Below, one piece after another: positions 1 to 6,674 of a DNA stretch of 9,001 nt; within the stretch, counting starts at the first letter, position 1; each line of letters begins with the position of its first letter. The DNA lies in NCBI GenBank assembly GCA_949288685.1, contig CASELB010000187.1:1-9001 (forward strand). Reading direction: 5' to 3'. The DNA comes from an uncultured bacterium. GTDB lineage: Bacteria; Cyanobacteriota; Vampirovibrionia; Gastranaerophilales; Gastranaerophilaceae. The position numbers and the translations under genes were made by a program. Below the pieces are notes generated by a model, which was given only the letters and a program-made list of their open reading frames with translations, was not told where the DNA came from and did no database searches.

Positions 1-25
1 AACGAAAAAGGCAATTTTTTAACAT

Positions 26-43
26 TTATATACTTTATATATA
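26..43 (+). promoter_or_regulatory. AT-rich promoter-like element (copy 1)
   Basis: The 18-mer TTATATACTTTATATATA lies just upstream of the first gene and is repeated exactly at 4076-4093, also just upstream of a gene. It contains TATACT (29-34), one base off a consensus -10 box, which would place transcription start near 41 and give a 5' leader of about 17 nt holding the GAGG ribosome binding site (47-50). No clear -35 box is visible. A promoter role is inferred; the AT-rich sequence makes chance similarity possible. Confidence 0.35.
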
Positions 44-57
44 CACGAGGTGAAAAA

Positions 58-222
58 ATGGAAAAAGATTTAAAAAAGTTTGAGTATCGAGTAATTGAAA
101 ATAAAGAACGTATAGAGTCTGAAAATAAGATTCGAACATCACGACATCAGACTAACCCTATGCTTGAGAAATTTTTAGAGTTTAGGCATGCAAAGAAAAT
201 GATGCCAAAAGATTTAGTATAG
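58..222 (+). CDS. Small basic hypothetical protein, 54 aa
   Basis: A 54-codon reading frame begins with ATG seven bases after a GAGG Shine-Dalgarno sequence (47-50) and ends TAG at 220-222. The product starts MEKDLKKFEYRVIENKERIE and is rich in Lys, Arg and Glu, so it is probably a soluble helical protein; no signal peptide, membrane segment, zinc motif or known domain is visible. The next gene starts one base after its stop, so the two are almost certainly co-transcribed and probably translationally coupled. The good ribosome binding site, plausible composition and tight packing with the following genes argue that it is real despite its size. I do not recognise the family. It may be a lineage-specific partner of the 168-aa protein that follows. 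Confidence 0.65.
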   Translation: MEKDLKKFEYRVIENKERIESENKIRTSRHQTNPMLEKFLEFRHAKKMMPKDLV

Positions 223-223
223 T

Positions 224-730
224 ATGTATGAAATCAAAAACAGAATTTACAGAGAATTAAACAGAGTTCAGAAAACGGGGCTCTGTAATTTTCTGCGTGC
301 ACTTGTAAAACAGAATATGGATTTGTCTGTTGATGAGATTTTTGATAAATTTATTGAGGATGAACGATATTACCAGGAATTGAATGTTTCCAAGTTTGAG
401 TTTTTAACTGAAATATTAGATAAGGATGAGTTTGCCCATGATACGAAACTTTATATAAAAGAGTGTAAAAAGTATTACGAATACAAGAAATCACAGGCTC
501 CGATAATTGCTGCCAACAAAGAGTTTGAAAAGAAAAAAAGAAAGTTCTTACAAGACGTAAAGATGTCAAAAGAAAAGCCGACAAAGAAACAGCTTTACTA
601 TTACGAAAAATTATGTAAGAGGTATAATATAAATGAAATTGATATTGAAACGGCAAGCCGTTTAGATTTAAGAAATGAAATTGAGAGAATATTAGATGAA
701 CATTCAGGAGATTATAAAAATTTTAACTGA
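224..730 (+). CDS. Hypothetical protein with C-terminal PTxKQ-type helical motif, 168 aa
   Basis: This is a charged, Lys/Glu/Tyr-rich soluble protein without signal peptide or membrane segments. Residues 1-115 look mainly helical and are not recognised. Residues 118-160 resemble a small helical motif found at the ends of many bacterial and phage proteins: KPTKKQ, then YYYEKLCKRYNI, then an AS-x-LDL segment followed by a helix ending ERILDEH. Known forms read roughly 'PTxKQxxYIxxL...ASxxIxxL', and their function is mostly unknown. The ATG follows the upstream stop by one base and has no good Shine-Dalgarno of its own, so reinitiation from the 54-aa gene is likely. The 3' end overlaps prmC by 35 nt. 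Context suggests co-expression with prmC, but no function can be assigned. The gene call is secure; the motif assignment is tentative. Confidence 0.8.
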   Translation: MYEIKNRIYRELNRVQKTGLCNFLRALVKQNMDLSVDEIFDKFIEDERYYQELNVSKFEFLTEILDKDEFAHDTKLYIKECKKYYEYKKSQAPIIAANKEFEKKKRKFLQDVKMSKEKPTKKQLYYYEKLCKRYNINEIDIETASRLDLRNEIERILDEHSGDYKNFN

Positions 731-1529
731 TGCCGGGATAGAGCTTAACGAGGCAGAAGCGGAAGTTAAATTAATGATAAGAGATGTATGCAAATTAAGC
801 CCTATAGATATAATTTTGGAGCGTCCGGTTGATTTATCCAGACTTGATGAGGTTGCTGAGTTTGCAAGACGCAGGGCGCAAACAGGTCGTCCGATTCAGC
901 AAATACTCGGCTTTGCATATTTTTACGGCAACAAATACAGCGTAAATGAGTACGTCCTTATTCCGCGTGATGAAACTGAATTGTTAGTCCAAAAGGCTTT
1001 GCAGATTATTAAAGCAAACGGATTTAAGACGATCCTTGATATTGGTACAGGAAGCGGGTGTATTGCTTGCTCTATTGCTCTTAATTCTGATACTTATGTT
1101 CTGGGGGTTGATATTTCATCTGACGCGTTAAGAATTGCATTGGAGAACGCATCAACATTAAATCTTAATAATAAAGCTGTTTTTAGAAAATCGGATGTGT
1201 ATAGTAAAATTAATCCTAATGAAACTTTTGATGTGATTATTTCCAATCCGCCGTATATTCCGGAAGGAACACCTTTGCAGAAAGAGGTTGAATTTGACCC
1301 CAAACTTGCTTTATTTACGAAAGATAGTGAAGGGCTGGAATTCTACAAAAAAATTGCTGAAGGTGCAAAAGGTATATTAAAAGAGAATGGTTATTTAATT
1401 TTTGAAAGCGGTGCGGGGCAGGCGCAAAAAATAAAGAAAATACTCGCGCAAAACGGGTTCTGTGATATTGAAATAGAAAAAGACTTAGCTGGTATTGAAC
1501 GTGTAGTTTCTGCCAGATTTTTAGGTTAA
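696..1529 (+). CDS. prmC: Release factor glutamine N5-methyltransferase PrmC (HemK)
   Basis: PrmC uses S-adenosylmethionine to methylate the glutamine of the GGQ motif in peptide release factors RF1/RF2 in the cytoplasm, which raises termination efficiency. The 277-aa length is typical. The N-terminal helical domain (about 1-85) ends in the family signature GRPIQQILGFAYFYG (65-79), followed by VLIPRDETELLV (87-98; the usual form is IPRPETE, so Pro is replaced by Asp). The SAM-binding motif I is ILDIGTGSG (113-121), the acidic VDI (138-140) closes the next strand, and the catalytic NPPY motif is at 184-187. The start at 696 follows GAGAGA (683-688) and lies inside the preceding gene. In many genomes prmC follows prfA; here two small uncharacterised genes precede it instead. 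A strong hairpin terminator follows the stop by 14 nt. Confidence 0.97.
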   Translation: MNIQEIIKILTDAGIELNEAEAEVKLMIRDVCKLSPIDIILERPVDLSRLDEVAEFARRRAQTGRPIQQILGFAYFYGNKYSVNEYVLIPRDETELLVQKALQIIKANGFKTILDIGTGSGCIACSIALNSDTYVLGVDISSDALRIALENASTLNLNNKAVFRKSDVYSKINPNETFDVIISNPPYIPEGTPLQKEVEFDPKLALFTKDSEGLEFYKKIAEGAKGILKENGYLIFESGAGQAQKIKKILAQNGFCDIEIEKDLAGIERVVSARFLG

Positions 1530-1543
1530 ATTATTTATTAATA

Positions 1544-1574
1544 AAAAATCCCCGTTTTTTAAACGGGGATTTTT
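1544..1574. terminator. Bidirectional intrinsic terminator between convergent genes
   Basis: A perfect 14-bp inverted repeat (1544-1557 against 1561-1574, core TCCCCGTTT/AAACGGGGA) encloses a 3-nt loop. The arms begin with A-runs and end with T-runs, so either strand gives a GC-rich hairpin followed by U residues. It lies 14 nt after the prmC stop (1527-1529) and 1 nt past the stop of the minus-strand GH13 gene (1576-1578), so it can terminate both transcripts. Confidence 0.9.
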
Positions 1575-1575
1575 G

Positions 1576-3855
1576 TTATACTTGTTCAACCGAATAGAAT
1601 TTAAATTCTGCCGGCATAATTTTACTAAACATTAACTGGTCAGTCGGTGTTTGGAAACGCTCTTCAATATAGTTGTCGCCGTCAAAAATATACTGCCCTG
1701 TTATTTTATAATCACAGGAGAGCGAAATATTTTTATCAAAGACTTCGCGTCCCTCTCTTACTTCTACGTGTTGTTCATTACCTTCCCATACCCAGAATTT
1801 TTCAGACGGGTTATGATAGTTAGCGGCAACAAGAATAGAAGTTTTTAAGCCTTCTTTTGAAATCTGCCAGACTACAAAGCCGTCTTCATCCTGACGTATA
1901 ATATGTGCTTCGCCGCCTGAAATTATTGGAGATTCTTTAACAAAGCGGTCGATTGCATTAAATTTTGCATAAAAATCATAGTCTTTTTCTCTTGGCATAG
2001 AAATTTCCGCACCGATTACACTTTCTATACCTTTTGTTGTAAAAGACTCATCTCCGTCAATGTACATAACCGGACGTTGTGCAAACTTGCCTCCAGGCAG
2101 AAACTTATATTTAAACCACTTAAACAGTGCACCCTGTTCTCCTAATTGCCCCGGATAACGGTCTATTGCCGAAAATTCGCCGTCCTGATTGTTATACGTT
2201 TTAAGTATTGACAGACAGTTCTTTTCATTACTTGAAGTATTGTAATTAGTGAGTTCGAGGTTATCGTTAGCAATTCTTTCCGGTGTTTTGTCACTCTGTG
2301 CTACAATATCACTTCCCCATAAGAGGTCAAAATTCATATCCTCGTGGTACTCTTTTAAGTAGTTATCCCACAACATGTATTCCGCAAGGGTTCCAAAATA
2401 TGGAATTTTATTTTTAAGTGTTGTATTTAGTTTTCCTAACACTTTTCTCGGGGCTCTGTAGCTTATAGGCACTCCGTCTTTTTCTGAAACGTCGTCAACA
2501 ATATGGTCTATATGGTCAACTCTGTATCCGTCAAAATTAAATTCTGCCTGTAAATCTTTCATATAATTGATAAAGAAGTCAATTACGCTATTGTTATATT
2601 CACCTGTTTCCAGATTTACAAAGTAGTAAGGTGTTTGGCAGTCAAGGTTAGCAAATTGTGTAACATCTTCACCTTTGTAGTTATAATGCTTAAATGTCGG
2701 ATATGAGCCGCACTCACTCATTCTGTTAAAAACCGGAACGCCGGCAGAACACCAAGCACCTCCCGGCGCAGGCCACATACCTGATGCAATTAATTTTTGT
2801 GTTACTTCACCCTGGTTTGTTATGTCGGACTCTTTTAGTTTTTTAGAGTTATTGTGTATAACACTTGTAATAATACTGCGAGCCTTTTTGTGAAGTTTAA
2901 CCTGAATATCTTTTTCAAGCATTGCGTTAGAAAGATATTTTTTCTTTTCAACAAGTGCATCTTCTATATCATTAAAAATAACTTTATAATTTTCTGCTAA
3001 ATCACCAACGCCTGAACGCAGTGATTTTTTGTACAAGTCTTTTACAATGTTTATATCATCCTGACTATATTTATCTTTTAAACTGTCACAAACAGTATCA
3101 ACATTCTTTTCCAATTCTGAAATCAGTGCATTAATATCAAACCATCTTGCACACTCGGGATTTGCAAGTACGATTTTTGAATACCTGCCTGTTTGCGGTA
3201 GTATATCATAAATTACAGGGTGACCGGCAAGTTGAGCCATTTCAATAAATAGTTTAACCTGTCCGTTTTCATCAAATCCTGTTTTTTCTGTAATATTTTT
3301 ATCTTCAAGGTTTTTACTCACGGCAGATGATGTTGGTAGGTACGCACACCCGAATTCTCGCGGATGGAACGGGATAAGGTATACGGTTGTAGAAAAAATA
3401 TTGTTTTCTAAATTTCCGGTAGGTAGTATTGCAAGCTGCTTAATCCAGTCTCCTAATTTGCCGGTGTCTGATTTTTCATTGCCGTTACCCAAACCTGCAA
3501 GATTAATAAGTTTAATATCGTGCCCTTCTTTTTTTATCCAATCGGAGTTTTGAACATTGTTTCTGGCAAGTACCGACGGATTATCAAAATGAAATTCAGA
3601 ATTTTCATTATAAACACCGTTTTGTCTCCATTTGTATTCAAGACAGTACAAGCCTTCCGCATCACTGATTTCTTCCAGTGCTCTGATATGAGGGTACGGA
3701 AGATAACCGTTGTTTTCTAATAGTGAATTTAAGTAATTTTTCCGCTCTTCAGATATTGAGTTGTAGGAGTAAATTTCTTTTAACTTATTTACAAACTCTG
3801 TTAATTGGGCGGATTTGTCCACTTTTGTTTCCTTTTTGAATAAAAAATTCAGCAT
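1576..3855 (-). CDS. Divergent GH13 (alpha-amylase superfamily) glycosidase/glucanotransferase
   Basis: This is a 759-aa cytoplasmic protein (no signal peptide) predicted to act on alpha-glucans or related sugars through the GH13 (beta/alpha)8 barrel. Region I is VIYDILPQTGR (214-224, D217). Region II is GYRVDHIDH (443-451, likely nucleophile D447). Region III is GTLAEYM (488-494, likely acid/base E492). Region IV is TYNNQDGE (553-560, likely transition-state stabiliser D558). VMYIDGDE (596-603) matches the 'P-x-x-YxGDE' strand that follows region IV. The usual histidines after region I (NH) and in region IV (HD) are glutamine here (Q221, Q557). About 230 residues separate regions I and II, more than usual, including a charged helical stretch around 240-350. 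Residues 1-110 form an unassigned N-terminal part and about 645-759 a likely beta-rich C-terminal domain. The start has AAGGAG nine bases upstream (3865-3870). Substrate and reaction type (hydrolase, transferase, phosphorylase) cannot be told. Confidence 0.85.
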   Translation of the reverse strand: MLNFLFKKETKVDKSAQLTEFVNKLKEIYSYNSISEERKNYLNSLLENNGYLPYPHIRALEEISDAEGLYCLEYKWRQNGVYNENSEFHFDNPSVLARNNVQNSDWIKKEGHDIKLINLAGLGNGNEKSDTGKLGDWIKQLAILPTGNLENNIFSTTVYLIPFHPREFGCAYLPTSSAVSKNLEDKNITEKTGFDENGQVKLFIEMAQLAGHPVIYDILPQTGRYSKIVLANPECARWFDINALISELEKNVDTVCDSLKDKYSQDDINIVKDLYKKSLRSGVGDLAENYKVIFNDIEDALVEKKKYLSNAMLEKDIQVKLHKKARSIITSVIHNNSKKLKESDITNQGEVTQKLIASGMWPAPGGAWCSAGVPVFNRMSECGSYPTFKHYNYKGEDVTQFANLDCQTPYYFVNLETGEYNNSVIDFFINYMKDLQAEFNFDGYRVDHIDHIVDDVSEKDGVPISYRAPRKVLGKLNTTLKNKIPYFGTLAEYMLWDNYLKEYHEDMNFDLLWGSDIVAQSDKTPERIANDNLELTNYNTSSNEKNCLSILKTYNNQDGEFSAIDRYPGQLGEQGALFKWFKYKFLPGGKFAQRPVMYIDGDESFTTKGIESVIGAEISMPREKDYDFYAKFNAIDRFVKESPIISGGEAHIIRQDEDGFVVWQISKEGLKTSILVAANYHNPSEKFWVWEGNEQHVEVREGREVFDKNISLSCDYKITGQYIFDGDNYIEERFQTPTDQLMFSKIMPAEFKFYSVEQV

Positions 3856-3903
3856 TTGTGACAGCTCCTTAATATATCTTATTTATATGATAGTTATAAT
3901 TTG

Positions 3904-3932
3904 ATACTAGCATGGCAGAAGATATTTTACAA
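3904..3932 (-). promoter_or_regulatory. Putative sigma70-type promoter for the GH13 gene
   Basis: Read on the minus strand, TTGTAA (3932-3927) and TAGTAT (3909-3904) are separated by exactly 17 nt, close to the consensus TTGACA and TATAAT. Transcription would start near 3897, about 40 nt before the ATG at 3855, leaving room for the AAGGAG ribosome binding site (3865-3870). The assignment rests on spacing and box similarity only. Confidence 0.4.
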
Positions 3933-3960
3933 GAAAATTATTGGATTAAGATTGTTTGGT

Positions 3961-3992
3961 AAAAAATCTATAACGCCGGTAACGACTGGCGT
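3961..3992 (-). other. Small hairpin with T-run on the minus strand
   Basis: Bases 3973-3980 (ACGCCGGT) pair with 3985-3992 (ACTGGCGT) around the loop AACG, with one G-U pair. On the minus strand the hairpin is followed after six bases by six T residues (3966-3961), a weak terminator-like arrangement. It lies upstream of the predicted GH13 promoter, so it may shield that gene from antisense read-through. On the plus strand no T-run follows. The structure is visible; the role is a guess. Confidence 0.3.
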
Positions 3993-4025
3993 ATTCTGTT
4001 GCTAAAGATTAAAAAAAGATTATTT

Positions 4026-4043
4026 AATTATTAAGTTTTGTAA
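4026..4043 (+). repeat. 18-nt upstream element AATTATTAAGTTTTGTAA (copy 1)
   Basis: This exact 18-mer recurs in the same orientation at 6675-6692. Copy 1 lies about 80 nt before the start of the 353-aa coiled-coil gene; copy 2 lies about 145 nt before the first MGITI gene. Both sit in intergenic DNA upstream of uncharacterised lineage-style genes and not in front of the housekeeping genes of the window. It could be an operator or activator site. AT-rich composition weakens but does not remove the significance of an exact 18-base match that includes G residues. Confidence 0.45.
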
Positions 4044-4075
4044 CAATTATTTTAACAAATGAAATTCAATATAAA

Positions 4076-4093
4076 TTATATACTTTATATATA
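4076..4093 (+). promoter_or_regulatory. AT-rich promoter-like element (copy 2)
   Basis: This is an exact second copy of the 18-mer at 26-43. TATACT (4079-4084) is a possible -10 box, giving a predicted start near 4091 and a leader of about 34 nt with the GAGGA ribosome binding site at 4113-4117. TTAACA (4052-4057) is -35-like, but its 21-nt distance from TATACT is too long for an ordinary sigma70 promoter, so the -35 is unresolved. Confidence 0.35.
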
Positions 4094-4124
4094 TATAAGA
4101 TGTAAGATTAATGAGGATAAAGCT

Positions 4125-5186
4125 ATGAATCCATTAATGATGTTAATGAGCGGATGCTTCGGCGGATACGGCGGCGGTTATAATTGCGGATTACCTCCGG
4201 AATTTGGTGCTATGTTTGCAAGTTCCAGTATGAACGCAGCTGCTCAATGCGGTATGTTTGGCATATTTGGAAATATGACAACAAATACTGCAACTCCTCC
4301 TTATACAAACGAATCAACCAGAACAACGCATACACAGACTACTACTCAGGGACAAACAACCGCAGAGATAAAACCTCAAATGGATGCTGCCTATGCAGAG
4401 TATGAAAAATATATAAACCTTTGTTCAAAAATTTCTGAATATGAGGCTGATACAAAGACGACTGCTGCAGAATTGCAAGGTGCTGTAACTAAAGCCGAAC
4501 AAAATGTTTTGACTGCTGACAGAAAACTAAGCGGTTTATTAGGTGAATTAAAAACACTGCAATCAAACCCGCTGTTGAGTGTAAAGAACAAATCGGAATT
4601 AACTCTTGAGCAGCAAGCTGAGTTGAATAATATTAATCAACAAATACAGGATAAACAAGCGGAAATTAAAAATGCGGAAAGAGAAAAAGCTGAAGCGCAA
4701 AAAGCTGTCGAGGAAGCAAAACAAAATCTTGATGCATTTAATATAGCAAAAGCAAAAGATGAAAAAATAAAAGAAGAAGTATTTGCCAAAAAAGAAGCTG
4801 CATATCAAAAATATACTGAATTATCTGCAGCTTATACGGCAGCACAGTCAAGAGAGGCTTCAGCAGCTGCGGTTGCACATGACAGAGCGGCGGATTCAAG
4901 AGAATCAGGCAAATGGTGGAATCGTACAGTTCTAAACCCTGAAAACTGGTTTAATAAAAAAGTCGGTTTGTGGGGCGACGATAAGAGCACACCGGATGCA
5001 AACATTGCAAAATGTTTGAGAAAACTTAAAAAAAGCGGACGTTCTGATGCTCTGCTCTACGCACAAGAACACGGATTGATAACGTTTAATAACGGAGTAG
5101 CCGAAACAAAATATTCCGAACTTCAAGGGCTTGTAGACTTGTATAACGGCAGAGATGAAGTTGCTCAAGACCCGTTAGAACAATAA
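4125..5186 (+). CDS. Gly/Cys-rich N-terminus, coiled-coil hypothetical protein, 353 aa
   Basis: I do not recognise this family. From the chosen start the protein has a Met/Gly/Cys-rich N-terminus (1-50; MNPLMMLMSGCFGGYGGGYN followed by CG; cysteines 11, 21 and 42), a Thr/Gln-rich low-complexity linker (about 51-80), a long Ala/Glu/Lys/Gln-rich coiled coil (about 85-260, broken near 147-160), and a compact C-terminal part with aromatic residues (KWWNRTVLNPENWFNKK, 263-279) and a likely helical tail. The start at 4125 is preferred over an in-frame ATG at 4059 because GAGGA (4113-4117) lies seven bases upstream. The extra 22 residues would be encoded by the AT-rich promoter-like sequence. No convincing signal peptide is present, although MSGC resembles a weak lipobox. 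The gene has its own terminator. The architecture suggests a structural or assembly protein, but no function is assigned. Confidence 0.85.
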   Translation: MNPLMMLMSGCFGGYGGGYNCGLPPEFGAMFASSSMNAAAQCGMFGIFGNMTTNTATPPYTNESTRTTHTQTTTQGQTTAEIKPQMDAAYAEYEKYINLCSKISEYEADTKTTAAELQGAVTKAEQNVLTADRKLSGLLGELKTLQSNPLLSVKNKSELTLEQQAELNNINQQIQDKQAEIKNAEREKAEAQKAVEEAKQNLDAFNIAKAKDEKIKEEVFAKKEAAYQKYTELSAAYTAAQSREASAAAVAHDRAADSRESGKWWNRTVLNPENWFNKKVGLWGDDKSTPDANIAKCLRKLKKSGRSDALLYAQEHGLITFNNGVAETKYSELQGLVDLYNGRDEVAQDPLEQ

Positions 5187-5197
5187 TATTTCAATTC

Positions 5198-5225
5198 AAA
5201 GACCGGTAATTATTACCGGTCTTTT
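5198..5225 (+). terminator. Intrinsic terminator after the coiled-coil gene
   Basis: An 11-bp inverted repeat (AAAGACCGGTA 5198-5208; TACCGGTCTTT 5214-5224) with a 5-nt loop is followed by T residues. It starts 12 nt after the stop codon at 5184-5186 and ends 7 nt before the predicted -35 box of the MATE gene, so it separates the two transcription units. Confidence 0.85.
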
Positions 5226-5231
5226 AGTTTA

Positions 5232-5260
5232 TCGACAAATATATGTGTTTATTTTACAAT
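5232..5260 (+). promoter_or_regulatory. Putative sigma70 promoter giving a leaderless MATE mRNA
   Basis: TCGACA (5232-5237) and TACAAT (5255-5260) each differ from consensus by one base and are exactly 17 nt apart. Transcription would be expected about 7 nt after the -10 box, at or next to the A of the ATG at 5268. No Shine-Dalgarno sequence precedes that ATG, which agrees with a leaderless or nearly leaderless message. Confidence 0.5.
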
Positions 5261-5267
5261 TTTTTGT

Positions 5268-6584
5268 ATGAAATTTACACGTTATATTAAAGAGATAGCT
5301 GAAATATCCGCCCCGATTATTATGGGCAATTTGGGGTTTATTTTTATTGGTGTCGGTGATGTTATTGTCGCAGGACGCCATTCTACACAGACTCTGGCTG
5401 CAGTTAGTATTGCTACTGCTATTTTAAATTGTATTATGATGATTGGCATTGGCATACTATCTGCGGTTGCTCCTATAGTTTCTAATATGAGAGGCGAGGG
5501 AAAGTCGCCGGAAAAGTATTTCTATCCGACTGTTAAATTTGCACTTATTATGAGTTTATTTATTTCTTTATGTATTTTTGCAGTTGTTCCGATTATTGAT
5601 TATTTAGGGTATGATAAAGCGCTTGCTGAACTTATTAAAACATATTCTATCATAACGGCGTTTTCGACGTTCGGTGTACTGTTACACAGTTCTATAAAAG
5701 ATTTTTTACAATCTTTTGAAATAGTTTTGTTTCCAAATATATTAACAGTTATTGCAGTATTTTTAAACCTGGGTTTGAATATAATTTTTGTGTTCGGTTA
5801 CTTAGGGCTGCCTGAAATGGGTGTGGCAGGTCTTGCTATTGCCAGTTTAATAACAAGATATATTATGGGCTTTGGTTTATATTTTTATGCTCTTTATAAA
5901 CTTTCGATATCAATGTATAGTGATCACGCGTATTACAAAAATTTGTTGATAGTCGGTACGCCGATTGCCTTTGCGATACTTATTGAGTTTGTTGCGTTTA
6001 ATCTCGTAACAATTATTATGGGGCGAGTGTCAGGCGTATACGCGGCTGCGCAAAACATAGTATGTACGCTCACGACTATTTCTTTTATGGTTCCGCTTGC
6101 GATTGCAAACGGGTTAGCTGTTAAAGTCGGATATTCAAACGGGGCTAAGGACTATTTGGGAGTGAGGCGCTTTGCTTTATCCGGGATAATGATGTCAGAA
6201 ATTTTTATGTTTATTAGTGCTGTTACTGTTGTATCTTTTCCGCATTTTTTAATAGGCTTGTTCACAACTGATAAAGAACTGATAACTGTAACGGTTCCTA
6301 TTGTGTATATTCTTGCAATGTTTCAAATCTTTGACGGACTGCAGGTTACACTTGCCGGTATTTTTAAAGGTCTTAAAGATACAGGGATTGTAATGTTTGC
6401 AAACTTTGTAAGCTATTGGTGCGTATCAATACCTCTTGGAACGCTCCTGGCATTCAAATTCAATATGAATATAATGGGATACTGGTATTCAATCGGTGCT
6501 GCGGCAGTCTTACTTTGTGCCATTATGATTACTAAATTGTTGCTTAAATACAAGGAGTGGCAAAAACTCGCGCCCGCAAAATAA
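5268..6584 (+). CDS. MATE family multidrug/cation-coupled efflux transporter
   Basis: This 438-aa inner-membrane protein has the length and spacing of hydrophobic segments expected for the twelve-helix MATE fold, which exports drugs or metabolites in exchange for H+ or Na+. The first helix holds GVGDVIVAGRHSTQTLAAVS (28-47), matching the family pattern with D31 in helix 1. PEMGVAGLAIAS (182-193) is the usual P-x-x-GxxGAA-type loop and helix. FDGLQVTLAGIFKGLKDTG (355-373) matches the 'DGxQxxxxGxxRGxgdT' signature. D31, E240 and D356 correspond in position and spacing to the cation-site residues D36, E255 and D371 of Vibrio cholerae NorM (116 residues between the last two in both). Substrate and coupling ion cannot be told. 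The start is the only ATG giving a normal N-terminus, but it lacks a Shine-Dalgarno sequence. No clear terminator follows. Confidence 0.95.
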   Translation: MKFTRYIKEIAEISAPIIMGNLGFIFIGVGDVIVAGRHSTQTLAAVSIATAILNCIMMIGIGILSAVAPIVSNMRGEGKSPEKYFYPTVKFALIMSLFISLCIFAVVPIIDYLGYDKALAELIKTYSIITAFSTFGVLLHSSIKDFLQSFEIVLFPNILTVIAVFLNLGLNIIFVFGYLGLPEMGVAGLAIASLITRYIMGFGLYFYALYKLSISMYSDHAYYKNLLIVGTPIAFAILIEFVAFNLVTIIMGRVSGVYAAAQNIVCTLTTISFMVPLAIANGLAVKVGYSNGAKDYLGVRRFALSGIMMSEIFMFISAVTVVSFPHFLIGLFTTDKELITVTVPIVYILAMFQIFDGLQVTLAGIFKGLKDTGIVMFANFVSYWCVSIPLGTLLAFKFNMNIMGYWYSIGAAAVLLCAIMITKLLLKYKEWQKLAPAK

Positions 6585-6674
6585 CTTTTTGTTTATATTC
6601 CTAAAATTTTTAGTAGTGTGTTGCTTTAAGTGCACTGATAAACAGTTTTGTTGAGAAATATTAAGCTATTTTAA

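Noticed and set aside
351..656. Antisense open frames inside the main genes, for example minus 351-656, 4599-4808 and 7031-7261
   Set aside because: They lie fully within better-supported genes, lack ribosome binding sites and have low-complexity Phe/Ser-rich products typical of the antisense of Lys/Glu-rich genes.
1576..3855. GH77 4-alpha-glucanotransferase (malQ) identity for the minus-strand gene
   Set aside because: The visible motifs (GYRVDHIDH, LAEYM, YIDGDE) fit GH13 better and characteristic GH77 stretches were not seen.
4038..4058. Cyanobacterial HLR1/RpaB-like direct repeat (GTTAAAAT and GTTACAAA on the minus strand)
   Set aside because: The half-sites are separated by 4 nt instead of 2, one is imperfect, and copy 2 of the 18-mer element lacks the second half-site.
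4059..4124. A longer N-terminus for the 353-aa protein starting at the in-frame ATG at 4059
   Set aside because: It has no Shine-Dalgarno, would be encoded by the AT-rich promoter-like sequence, and the ATG at 4125 has GAGGA at a good distance.
4125..4157. Lipoprotein signal (MSGC at residues 8-11) in the 353-aa protein
   Set aside because: There is no positively charged n-region and no adequate hydrophobic stretch before the cysteine, and Met at the -3 position is unusual.
6601..6612. Possible terminator after the MATE gene (CTAAAATTTTTAG)
   Set aside because: The short all-AT stem has practically no GC core and would not make a stable terminator.
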